Assembly: GCF_900343155.1 (NCBI RefSeq)
Contig: NZ_OUNG01000001.1
Span: 248,001-312,000 of the forward strand
Reading direction: 5' to 3'
Length of the DNA: 64,000 nucleotides
From: Lactimicrobium massiliense
GTDB taxonomy: Bacteria > Bacillota_I > Bacilli_A > Erysipelotrichales > Erysipelotrichaceae
Position 1 is the stretch's first letter. Each line of letters starts with the position of its first letter. This document shows, in pieces, positions 51,509-61,552 of the stretch. The translations under genes were made by a program, and so were the position numbers. The notes below the pieces were generated by a model, which was not told the DNA's origin, made no database searches, and worked only from the letters and a program-made list of their open reading frames with translations.

Positions 51509-52555
51509 ATGCAAATCATCGCCGATGACAAAATGCACGCTTTCCTCTCAAAATGCATGCACAATATTGAAACAGACCAGAAAAATCAGTTTCTCGGTAT
51601 GCCTGTCACAAAGAAAAATGAGAGAAATGTGATCCACAAGCTGAGGAAAGCTGGCTTTGCAGAGTTTCAGAAAGAGCCATGCCCTTCCCTGTTTCTGAAT
51701 ACGGATGACTGGGAGAAGACACCCTATCATCAGGCTGTCTCACTCAGCTGCATTAAAGATGCACATTTCCGCTATGAAAAGGAATGGGTTGCAGGCAATG
51801 AGCTGTTCAATGCGGACTGCATCCAGAAGGATCCGGAAAGATGCCTGAATGACTGGATGAAGCTGAGGGCAATGGACAGAGATTTTCAGGCTGTGTATCT
51901 GTATCAGGATGATAAAGACTGGATGATGGATGCACCAAGTGAAGCCTTCACCAACGATCCATGTGCTGCCAAAGCACATGGCAGAGTACTGACTTTTGGC
52001 CTGGGTATTGGCTATTTCCTGTTTATGGCCTGTCAAAATCCAAAGGTAGAAGACATCACTGTCATCGAGTACTCACAGCCTGTCATCGATATGTTCAACA
52101 AATACTTGCTGCCGCAGTTTCCACCTCACGTACCAGTTCATATCATCCAGGGCGATGCATACAAAGTCTGGCAGAAAGAATATCTGGATCAGTTTGACTA
52201 TATTTATACAGATATCTGGCAGTCTTCCGATGATGGTTTAAAAGCAATCACAAAACTGCTGGAACAGTACGAGCCGCCTTTTGACAAAGCAGATTTCTGG
52301 ATTGAAGATTCGTGCTATGAAATCATGTGGACACTGTCCCTGCTGTATTTCCGTGAACTTGCCACAAAGAGAAAAGCGCAGATCAATCCACAGCTCAATA
52401 CCTATATGAAAAAAATACGGCGTTATTATGCCGGCAGCAGAGAAACTGTTACCGATGCAAAAAGATTACAGTTCCTAATGTACGATACTGAAACAATACG
52501 GCATATTCTCGCCCACAAAATCATGACCGCCCGTAAAACGGGCGGTTTGTCCTAA
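51509..52555 (+). CDS. Spermidine-synthase-like Rossmann methyltransferase-fold protein
   Basis: A 348-residue protein. Residues 1-150 have no recognised domain. The C-terminal half is a Rossmann fold of the spermidine synthase/methyltransferase kind: VLTFGLGIGYFLFMA (about 160-174), DITVIEYSQPVIDMF (about 182-196), VHIIQGDAYK, and FDYIYTDIW (about 225-233). Substrate unknown. No ribosome site precedes the first ATG, and TACAAT lies just before it, so it may also be leaderless. The last ten residues fall in what looks like the hairpin end of the adjacent IS200-type element, so the natural C-terminus may be altered. Confidence 0.7.
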   Translation: MQIIADDKMHAFLSKCMHNIETDQKNQFLGMPVTKKNERNVIHKLRKAGFAEFQKEPCPSLFLNTDDWEKTPYHQAVSLSCIKDAHFRYEKEWVAGNELFNADCIQKDPERCLNDWMKLRAMDRDFQAVYLYQDDKDWMMDAPSEAFTNDPCAAKAHGRVLTFGLGIGYFLFMACQNPKVEDITVIEYSQPVIDMFNKYLLPQFPPHVPVHIIQGDAYKVWQKEYLDQFDYIYTDIWQSSDDGLKAITKLLEQYEPPFDKADFWIEDSCYEIMWTLSLLYFRELATKRKAQINPQLNTYMKKIRRYYAGSRETVTDAKRLQFLMYDTETIRHILAHKIMTARKTGGLS

Positions 52556-53280
52556 GCCTATAAGGCTTTATTACTAGCCAGCGTCTTAAGGCGCTGGCTT
52601 TCGCATCTTCAATGTTCAAGCCACGATTGCAGTTTAACTCTCTCGCATGCCCGTTAAACGGGCTCTTTTACTCATGACTTCGCTGTTGTCTTCCGATTCG
52701 GATTCGGCTTTCTGTTTTCTTTATCCTCTCCGAATGGATCTTCATATTCCTTTACGCTTAACTTATCTTTTGCGATATCTGCGCTTTCCTGTTCACGGAT
52801 ATATTTGCGTATTGTGGATTCATTGATCCCTACTGTGCTCACATAGTATCCTTCCGCCCAAAAATGTCTGTTCCCATATTTGTATTTCAGGTTCGCATGC
52901 TTATCAAATATTTCAAGCGAGGACTTTCCTTTGATGTATCCCATGATCTGTGATACAGAGTACTTTGGAGGGATACTCAAAAGAAGATGTACGTGGTCGG
53001 GCATCAGATGCCCTTCCAGAATCTCCACTCCTTTGTATTTGCACAGCAGTTTTATGATATCCCGGATATCTGGGCGCAGTTGATTATAAATTACTTTTCT
53101 TCTATACTTCGGAGTGAACACGACATGATATACGCAGTAATATTTCGTGTGAGCTAATGAATCATATTTGTTAGACAATATGTAAAAGCCCTCCATTAAC
53201 TTGTGTGTTCGAGGATCATCCCGCAAACTTGTTATTGGCTAAAAAAGAGATGGGGAAGTTGCCTCATCCAAGAAAGGAAG
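52527..53280 (-). mobile_element. IS200/IS605-type element (boundaries approximate)
   Basis: A Y1 transposase gene flanked on its 3' side by hairpins: CCGCCCG-TAAAA-CGGGCGG (52527-52545), AAGCC/GGCTT, AGCCAGCG/CGCTGGCT and GCCCGTT/AACGGGC (near 52650). IS200-type ends are such hairpins and leave no target duplication, so the exact ends cannot be fixed by eye. The upstream end must lie in the short gap before the IS110-type gene. Confidence 0.55.
52672..53196 (-). CDS. tnpA: IS200/IS605 family transposase TnpA
   Basis: About 174 residues. It is a Y1 HUH single-strand transposase: YYCVYHVVFTPKYRRKV start, the HUH motif LMPDHVHLLLSIPP (about 66-79), KGKSS, and the catalytic tyrosine region WAEGYYVSTVG (about 115-125). 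The start at 53196 (MEGFYILSNKY) is preferred. The protein is slightly longer than the usual 130-155 residues, with a charged tail. No TnpB gene is next to it. Confidence 0.92.
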   Translation of the reverse strand: MEGFYILSNKYDSLAHTKYYCVYHVVFTPKYRRKVIYNQLRPDIRDIIKLLCKYKGVEILEGHLMPDHVHLLLSIPPKYSVSQIMGYIKGKSSLEIFDKHANLKYKYGNRHFWAEGYYVSTVGINESTIRKYIREQESADIAKDKLSVKEYEDPFGEDKENRKPNPNRKTTAKS

Positions 53281-53288
53281 GCCTTTAC

Positions 53289-54416
53289 ATGATAGCATAC
53301 GTTGGAATTGATGCACACACTACAAACTACACTCTCTCGACTTATCTTGAAGGATCAGCAGCACCTGTGAATACAAATACCTATTCCCCTTCTGTTTCCA
53401 ACATCGTAAACTACTGCAAGGGGATCAGGAAAAAGATTGGAAATGATACAGAGATCGTTGTTGGATATGAAGCTGGCTGCCTTGGATTTAAACTGAAGCG
53501 TGATCTTGAGGAGAAGGGTCTTACCGTAAAGATCCTTGCCCCTGCTTCGATTACCGGAACAGAAATAAACAGACGGCGCAGGAAGAAAACAGACAAGCGG
53601 GATGCCGAAGCGATTGCCAGATCGCTGAAGAATCATGAATACAGCGAAGTCTATACCCCCGATGAAGAAGATGAATCAGTACGTGATTTCATCCGTATGC
53701 AGCAGGATCACAAGAAGCAGCTCAGAGTGATCAAACAGCAGATCTGTGCGTTTACCACCAGGCATGGATACAAATTTACGGATGGCAGGAATTACTGGAC
53801 AAAGAAACATCTGAAATGGCTTAAGGAGCTTCCTCTGGAGGGGATCAATAAGGAAACACTGGATTCTTACCTGCTGTCATATGAAACAGTTTCTGATCGA
53901 ATTGAGCAAATGAACAAACGCATTGAAGAAATTGCTGAAACGGATAAATATCGGGAAGCAGTTCACAAGCTGATCTGCTTTAAGTCAGTGAAAGTACTTA
54001 CCGCTCTGGCTGTGATTGTGGAAATCGGAGATTTCACCAGATTCGTTAAAGCAAAGAACTTTGCGGCATTTCTGGGCCTGGTTGCAGGAGAACTCAGCAG
54101 CAGCGATGATCAGAATCAGACGGGAATAACAAAACAGGGAAACACCTTTTTGAGAAAACTACTTGTCGAATGTGCACAATCTTTCTCAAGGGCATCATCT
54201 GGCAAAAGTGAAGCACTGAAGAAGCGGCAGGAAGGCAACGCTCCTGAAGTCATTGCATATGCGGACAGAGCGAATGAACGCCTCCGGAAGAGATACATGC
54301 GTCTTGTGCTGCACAATCGAAAGAACCATAACAAAGCAACGGTAGCTATAGCACGTGAGCTGGCATGCTTTATATGGGGAATGATGACAGGCAATATTCA
54401 TACTGTTCTTGCTTAA
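53289..54416 (+). CDS. IS110 family transposase (DEDD recombinase)
   Basis: A 375-residue recombinase. The RuvC-like N-terminal domain starts AYVGIDAHTTNYTLSTY (about 3-19), with GYEAGCLGFKLKRDL (about 60-74) and KTDKRDAEAIARSL (about 102-115, DEDD residues). The C-terminal transposase-20 domain includes FAAFLGLVAGELSS (about 257-270) and a serine-rich active-site area in QNQTGITKQGNTFLR. IS110 enzymes are guided by a structured RNA from their own noncoding end. The ATG with GGAAGG upstream is the start. It is intact. Confidence 0.92.
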   Translation: MIAYVGIDAHTTNYTLSTYLEGSAAPVNTNTYSPSVSNIVNYCKGIRKKIGNDTEIVVGYEAGCLGFKLKRDLEEKGLTVKILAPASITGTEINRRRRKKTDKRDAEAIARSLKNHEYSEVYTPDEEDESVRDFIRMQQDHKKQLRVIKQQICAFTTRHGYKFTDGRNYWTKKHLKWLKELPLEGINKETLDSYLLSYETVSDRIEQMNKRIEEIAETDKYREAVHKLICFKSVKVLTALAVIVEIGDFTRFVKAKNFAAFLGLVAGELSSSDDQNQTGITKQGNTFLRKLLVECAQSFSRASSGKSEALKKRQEGNAPEVIAYADRANERLRKRYMRLVLHNRKNHNKATVAIARELACFIWGMMTGNIHTVLA

Positions 54417-54972
54417 AATGATTCTATCGATTATCGGGCAGTCAAGACTTGCGTTGAGCACTTCAGATCAGGAAATCATTGAATGACCTAAAAACAAAGA
54501 GGAGGATAAGAATTAGATTGAAGGCATCAGGAAGGAGCAGCCCGGATTTGAACTGGATGGTTCAGCTATCTGCGGCACGGCTATGATGGCACCTTTCCAT
54601 GGTGATCCACGATTTTAGACAGCAGAGCTGGCGGCGAAACCATTGGCCTGTGGGGTGGGAGAGCATTTGTCCCTGATACACGTATAACAGAATGGCTAAA
54701 TACCGCGAACTGTTGAAAATCCGAGACTCTTTCCTCATGCCTTCAACAGCAAAGGAAAAATATTGAATCAATCTGAAACTAACACTTGACATTGGCTTTT
54801 ACATAACAGCCGTATTTGGCACCTCATCTTTCTAGAATCGTGACTTGGACAATCACCATTCTAGATAGATGGGGTGCTTCTTTCTATAAGAAGCACCGGC
54901 CTTCCTCCCGCATAGCGGGAGGTTTTCTGTTTCGCACCTCTTCGGTGCTCAACAGCGCTCCTACGCATAAAT
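54417..54972 (+). other. Noncoding end of the IS110-type element and hairpin cluster
   Basis: No convincing gene. It holds a 36-base imperfect palindrome with arms TCTAGAAT...ATTCTAGA (54831-54866), then three hairpins: GGTGCTTCTT/AAGAAGCACC (54873-54897), CCTCCCGC/GCGGGAGG (about 54905-54922), and GCACC/GGTGC (about 54934-54950). It may contain the right end of the IS110-type element, a guide RNA, and the end of a lost IS200-type copy. Confidence 0.5.
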
Positions 54973-55009
54973 AAAAAAGGATTCCGCTGAGCCCACGGAA
55001 TCCTTTTTT
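54973..55009. terminator. Two-way terminator after the TPR-like lipoprotein
   Basis: AAAAAAGGATTCCG...CGGAATCCTTTTTT hairpin with A and T runs on both sides, just after the lipoprotein stop. Confidence 0.85.
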
Positions 55010-55012
55010 AAC

Positions 55013-55405
55013 TCAGTTAGCAGAAGAAGATGATGATGCCTCAAATCCCAGCTTTGCAGCGAGATCCTGGGCATCCTTGTAATTGTTGTCAAGAAGGTCC
55101 TGCATGTATTCCTTGCCACGGCTGGTAGCCAGCATTCTCTGGCTGGCAACATACTGATATTCAGCCTCAAGGCGCTGAGCATCCGCATCAGAATAGTCGC
55201 CGGCAGAGCGGAAATACTCCGCCGCATTGGCATACTTCCCCTCATTCATCTGTTCCACGCCCTTTTCATAGTCATCTTCCTGAGAAGAAGCTGCAGCACT
55301 TGCTGAAGCAGCTGCAGAGGAACTGCTGCCGCATCCAGCAAACACCAGTCCTCCGCACAGCACAACAGCCAGCAGTGCAGAAGTTGCTTTCATGTTTCTC
55401 TTCAT
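55013..55405 (-). CDS. Small lipoprotein with a TPR-like helical segment
   Basis: About 130 residues. A lipoprotein signal peptide ends in VFAGC (Cys at 25), followed by a Ser/Ala-rich linker. Then one TPR-like helix pair (YEKGVEQMNEGKYANAAEYF, about 47-66) and a second helical pair up to a serine-rich tail. It should be anchored on the outer face. The ATG has TGGAGGAAAG upstream. No function recognised. Confidence 0.75.
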   Translation of the reverse strand: MKRNMKATSALLAVVLCGGLVFAGCGSSSSAAASASAAASSQEDDYEKGVEQMNEGKYANAAEYFRSAGDYSDADAQRLEAEYQYVASQRMLATSRGKEYMQDLLDNNYKDAQDLAAKLGFEASSSSSAN

Positions 55406-55499
55406 ATCACTTTCCTCCATTTAACCTCTGCTTTTCCAGAAACTCACATATACTTCCCAATCCCCCACAATTTTCTGAAAAAAAGCAGTGCCACGAGCA

Positions 55500-55527
55500 A
55501 TTATACTTTATTCTGCCTTTCTTTCAA
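55500..55527 (-). promoter_or_regulatory. Promoter of the TPR-like lipoprotein
   Basis: TTGAAA -35 (55522-55527), 16-base spacer, TATAAT -10 (55500-55505) on the minus strand. Confidence 0.65.
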
Positions 55528-55755
55528 TCAAGTTTATATTGACAAATTCAGACAAACGCAGTTCAGAATCTGAATGTTATTCTCACAGTCAGTTGTTACA
55601 AGCTGCCACTTTCTGACCACTCTGACAGCACGATTAACAGTGCCTGACCACTTTTCTGACTACTTGAAACTGAAAAAGCAGACCAAAATGGGCCTGAATA
55701 ATATAAAAATCCTGCCATTTTCTCACAAGTGAAATTCAGGCTGTGAGCCATCAAA

Positions 55756-55779
55756 AAAGCCCTGTTTCAAGGGCTTTTC
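55756..55779 (-). terminator. Terminator after tRNA-Leu(TAA)
   Basis: Hairpin AAGCCCTTG-AAA-CAGGGCTT followed by T residues on the minus strand. Confidence 0.8.
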
Positions 55780-55784
55780 AAGGA

Positions 55785-55868
55785 TGGGGCCAGTGGGACT
55801 TGAACCCACACGATGTTGCCATCACCGGATTTTAAGTCCGATGCGTCTGCCGATTCCGCCATGACCCC
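55785..55868 (-). tRNA. tRNA-Leu (TAA)
   Basis: Class II tRNA beginning GGGGTCATGGCGGAATCGG, anticodon loop CTTAAAA gives TAA, long variable arm, T-loop TTCAAGT. CCA is not encoded. Confidence 0.95.
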
Positions 55869-55981
55869 GCAATACAAAAAAGATGAATCAACTTCTTTGT
55901 TTTCTGCAGGTAGTTTATACTACATTTCCAGCGAAATCGCAATACAGGACACTCATTGACAGCAACGCACATATCGCCAAC

Positions 55982-56012
55982 ATATACATTGCAGATAATC
56001 ATCAATGTATAT
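55982..56012. repeat. Inverted repeat beyond the far end of the CRISPR array
   Basis: ATATACATT...AATGTATAT with a 13-base loop, about 60 bases beyond the oldest repeat. It could help end the array transcript; there is no T run, so this is weak. Confidence 0.35.
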
Positions 56013-56073
56013 CCACCTATCTAACATGAGCGGAAAGCACTTCCTCATCCTGAGGAAATATACTCTGTATTCG

Positions 56074-59032
56074 GGATCACCCCCGCATACGCGGGAAGCA
56101 CCATCCTCCTATTAAAGAAAAGCGGATAGGGCAGGGATCACCCCCGCATGCGCAGGAAGCACCTCTGTCCATGCATCCCACGATGGCTGCCCGATAGGAT
56201 CACCCCCGCATGCGCGGGAAGCACACACGATCTGTAATCCACTTGAAACGGCTTGCAGGATCACCCCCGCATGCGCGGGAAGCACCCATGTATAACTACA
56301 CAATCAGCGGAAAATCCAGGATCACCCCCGCATGCGCGGGAAGCACGCTTCCACAGTGGGAGTCTTGGCCACAAGCCTGGGATCACCCCCGCATGCGCGG
56401 GAAGCACCTTGTGTAATCATACGAATCAGCAAAGATGTTAGGATCACCCCCGCATGCGCGGGAAGCACGGATAGTCCTCATAATAGACAACATTTTTGTG
56501 AGGATCACCCCCGCATGCGCGGGAAGCACTCTGTGATGGCCCAGTAGATGGCAAGAATTGTAGGATCACCCCCGCATACGCGGGAAGTACTTTGACGTTT
56601 TGTTCACATCAGCCTGTGCGTTAGGATCACCCCCGCATACGCGGGAAGTACTGATAAGTGATCGACGCTGTATTGCCTAGCTGAGGATCACCCCCGCATA
56701 CGCGGGAAGTACCAATGGTGCATCCATCGGCAGCTTGTCGGGCAGGGATCACCCCCGCATACGCGGGAAGTACGGATACCATCTGTACTCGTGTGTCTTG
56801 TCCTTAGGATCACCCCCGCATACGCGGGAAGTACCAGAATTATGCCGATGTAATTCACAGCTGGCAGGGATCACCCCCGCATACGCGGGAAGTACTGGTA
56901 GGCTGGGGCAGATATTACGGTCCTATCAGGATCACCCCCGCATACGCGGGAAGTACGCAGAAAAACCCATTTCACGCATTGCTGCGCCAGGATCACCCCC
57001 GCATACGCGGGAAGTACCTGCTGTTTCCGAGTATCCGACAGTGACTGAGAGGATCACCCCCGCATACGCGGGAAGTACGAGCTTTGCTTCTTTGTAACTG
57101 TACTTGTAGTGGGATCACCCCCGCATACGCGGGAAGTACTTGTTGACTTTCTCCAGACTATCCTGATACTCGGGATCACCCCCGCATACGCGGGAAGTAC
57201 ATGACTGACTGCTGGATCATCCGGTCAAGGCTGGGATCACCCCCGCATACGCGGGAAGTACGGGACAACATCCTTCAGCCGGTATTCAGTGCCAGGGATC
57301 ACCCCCGCATACGCGGGAAGTACTAAGGAAGGGGCAGTCTGCACAACTTTCCGGCAGGATCACCCCCGCATACGCGGGAAGTACTTCTGGCCAGGAACGC
57401 ACAGCGGCAGCAGTGGAGGATCACCCCCGCATACGCGGGAAGTACATGACAGGTTGTTTCACTAGGTAAAACTCATGGGGATCACCCCCGCATACGCGGG
57501 AAGTACTGAAAGAACACGACATGACATTTGAGGGATTAGGGATCACCCCCGCATACGCGGGAAGTACTGGATACGGATAATGTGTCAACCGCCAAGAACG
57601 GGATCACCCCCGCATACGCGGGAAGTACGTCATCTGCTTGGTGAATGTGACCGTAGCCTTAGGATCACCCCCGCATACGCGGGAAGTACCCTCATTTAGC
57701 GATGTATCACGTATGGCTTATAGGATCACCCCCGCATACGCGGGAAGTACCAGCTTTTTCAGTACCTCACGCATAGCAGTCAAGGATCACCCCCGCATAC
57801 GCGGGAAGTACGTATATTAAAGCCAAAGATACTAACGGCAACTAGGATCACCCCCGCATACGCGGGAAGTACCGCCGGCCACATCACCGTTCATCTGGAA
57901 ACGCAGGATCACCCCCGCATACGCGGGAAGTACTACTTAATGGTGGCGTCATAAAAGGACAGGTTAGGATCACCCCCGCATACGCGGGAAGTACTACTTT
58001 GCCTTATCAGAGTTGGCCGCTGCATAGGGATCACCCCCGCATACGCGGGAAGTACTTTGCCATTCTTCTGAATAAAGCCGAGCAGGCGGGATCACCCCCG
58101 CATACGCGGGAAGTACCAAGCATCAGCAAAACGAGCGGCATAAAAACAGGGATCACCCCCGCATACGCGGGAAGTACTTCCAGTTCCGATTTCCAGCAGC
58201 ATTGTTGAGGGGATCACCCCCGCATACGCGGGAAGTACCCATCTATCTGACCAAAGATGATGTGGCACATGGGATCACCCCCGCATACGCGGGAAGTACT
58301 TTGCCATTCTTCTGAATAAAGCCGAGCAGGCGGGATCACCCCCGCATACGCGGGAAGTACCAAGCATCAGCAAAACGAGCGGCATAAAAACAGGGATCAC
58401 CCCCGCATACGCGGGAAGTACTTCCAGTTCCGATTTCCAGCAGCATTGTTGAGGGGATCACCCCCGCATACGCGGGAAGTACCCATCTATCTGACCAAAG
58501 ATGATGTGGCACATGGGATCACCCCCGCATACGCGGGAAGTACCCACTCTCTGCCTTCTGCGATTGCGATGCATAGGGATCACCCCCGCATACGCGGGAA
58601 GTACTTCGCTTCCTGGAAAGCAGAGGATTTCAGCATGGGATCACCCCCGCATACGCGGGAAGTACTGAATAAGAGTATTATTGCTGCCCATGAACTGAGG
58701 ATCACCCCCGCATACGCGGGAAGTACGATGGGAGATGGGACCGGCGTCCGAAAAGCAGAGGATCACCCCCGCATACGCGGGAAGTACACGAGGATTTCGA
58801 GCAGAATTATGCCGATGTAAGGATCACCCCCGCATACGCGGGAAGTACACCGTGACATGATAATCATCACCAGATGCCATAGGATCACCCCCGCATACGC
58901 GGGAAGTACTTGGCTTTCGATCACAGAATGAAATCTGGTAGGGGATCACCCCCGCATACGCGGGAAGTACTTGTTCCTGGCGAATGTTGGATGAAAATGC
59001 GGGAGGATCACCCCCGCATACGCGGGAAGTAC
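56074..59032 (-). CRISPR. Type I-E CRISPR array, 49 repeats and 48 spacers
   Basis: Repeats are 28 bases on the minus strand: GTACTTCCCGCG, then TATGCGGGGGTGATCC, with the stem CCCGC/GCGGG. Spacers are 33 bases, three of them 34. Counting the constant pyrimidine after each repeat, it equals the usual 29+32 layout of type I-E. The leader-proximal end is on the right, beside cas2; the left-end repeats (1-8) are variant and the second is further mutated, as expected for the old end. Spacers 58056-58271 are repeated in tandem at 58300-58515. Confidence 0.98.
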
Positions 59033-59061
59033 AGATAAAAGATCCCTTCAAATAGGCATTT

Positions 59062-59972
59062 TCAGTTTTCAAATTTGTAAAAAACATTTAGTTTGTTTGA
59101 TAACTGAAAGATCAGCTTTGCATCTTCAAGTGCTCTGTGTGGTACCGTTCCACTGATTCCATACGATTTCAGTGTTGTTTGTAGCTTATAGTTTTCTTGA
59201 AACAGTTTTTCCCTCTTTACTGTCTTAAGCACATCTATAATATCATTGCCAATTCCTTGCATACCGCATTTATGCAGTGCAGTGTTTAAAAAATCCATGT
59301 CAAAACTCAAATTATAGCCAACCAAAATATTATTACCGATAAAGTCACAAAATTCCTGTAACGCAGACTGAATATCCATTCCTCCTTTGAGCATATCATC
59401 GGTGATGCCGGTCAGTCCACTAATAACCGGAGGAATTGTTTCATGAATATTGACAAGTGCGTTATAAAACGTTTCCGTTATTCCATCCCATTTTACTGCA
59501 CCAATCTCAATAATCTTATCACGTTCCGGATGCAGTCCCGTAGTCTCAAGATCGATGACAACATAACCTTTGTTTTGACGTAGGCTATGATCACTAACTT
59601 GGCGTTTGGCAAAGGAAGAATTTCTCGCATGATGTATATGTGAAGCAGTGCTAAATCCGTTCCGCAGAACATTCTCCTCCTCATCAGGCTTTTCTTTCAA
59701 AGGCACTAGTACCAGAGGAATACCATCCGAGTCCACAACTGATCTGTCAGCATTAATTGTCAAAAAGTCATACCCAATTTCATTCCTGCTGGCATAGCTC
59801 AGCGTTGCCTCTCCTTCTCCAACACTGTTGCAAATTCTCTCCCACAGATATTGACGCACACGCGTACTAAAGTTACCTACATATACTCCAGTAGCAATTT
59901 CCTGCATCCATTTTGTCAGGTCACCCCGCAGGGAAGCCGGCACTTTTTTCAGAGTAATTACAGTCATTGGCA

Positions 59973-59973
<1 letters not shown>
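59062..59973 (-). CDS. cas2: Cas2 fused to a DnaQ-like 3'-5' exonuclease (type I-E)
   Basis: A 303-residue protein. Residues 1-95 are type I-E Cas2 (MTVITLKKVPASLRGDLTKW, GVYVGNFSTRVRQYLWERI), part of the Cas1-Cas2 integrase. A linker (about 95-135) leads to a DEDDh exonuclease: IDLETTG (Asp141, Glu143), GYNLSFDMDFL (about 218-228), and HRALEDAKL (His and Asp near 280-285). All catalytic residues are present. Such fusions are known in a few type I-E systems, for example in Streptococcus thermophilus; the exonuclease trims new spacers to size. The ATG shares one base with the cas1 stop (TGATG). Confidence 0.96.
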
Positions 59974-61551
<1,578 letters not shown>

Positions 61552-61552
61552 A

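Larger units (their letters stand above)
55406..55784. other. Intergenic stretch with no gene
   Basis: Apart from the lipoprotein promoter and the tRNA-Leu terminator, I see no gene or known RNA. The middle (about 55560-55740) is AT-rich and contains CTGACCACT-like short repeats. Confidence 0.5.

Noticed and set aside
52527-54960. A composite transposon carrying cargo between the IS200-type and IS110-type elements
   Set aside because: The two elements are next to each other with no cargo genes, and they use unrelated mechanisms.
55406-55784. A small RNA or hidden gene in the AT-rich gap before tRNA-Leu
   Set aside because: No promoter-terminator pair, ribosome site or stable fold could be made out.
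56112-59087. Several open frames of 60-124 codons inside the CRISPR array, with repeated HPRIRGKY or SPPHTREV peptides
   Set aside because: They are translations of the repeat units and have no ribosome sites; the repeat length happens to keep frames open.
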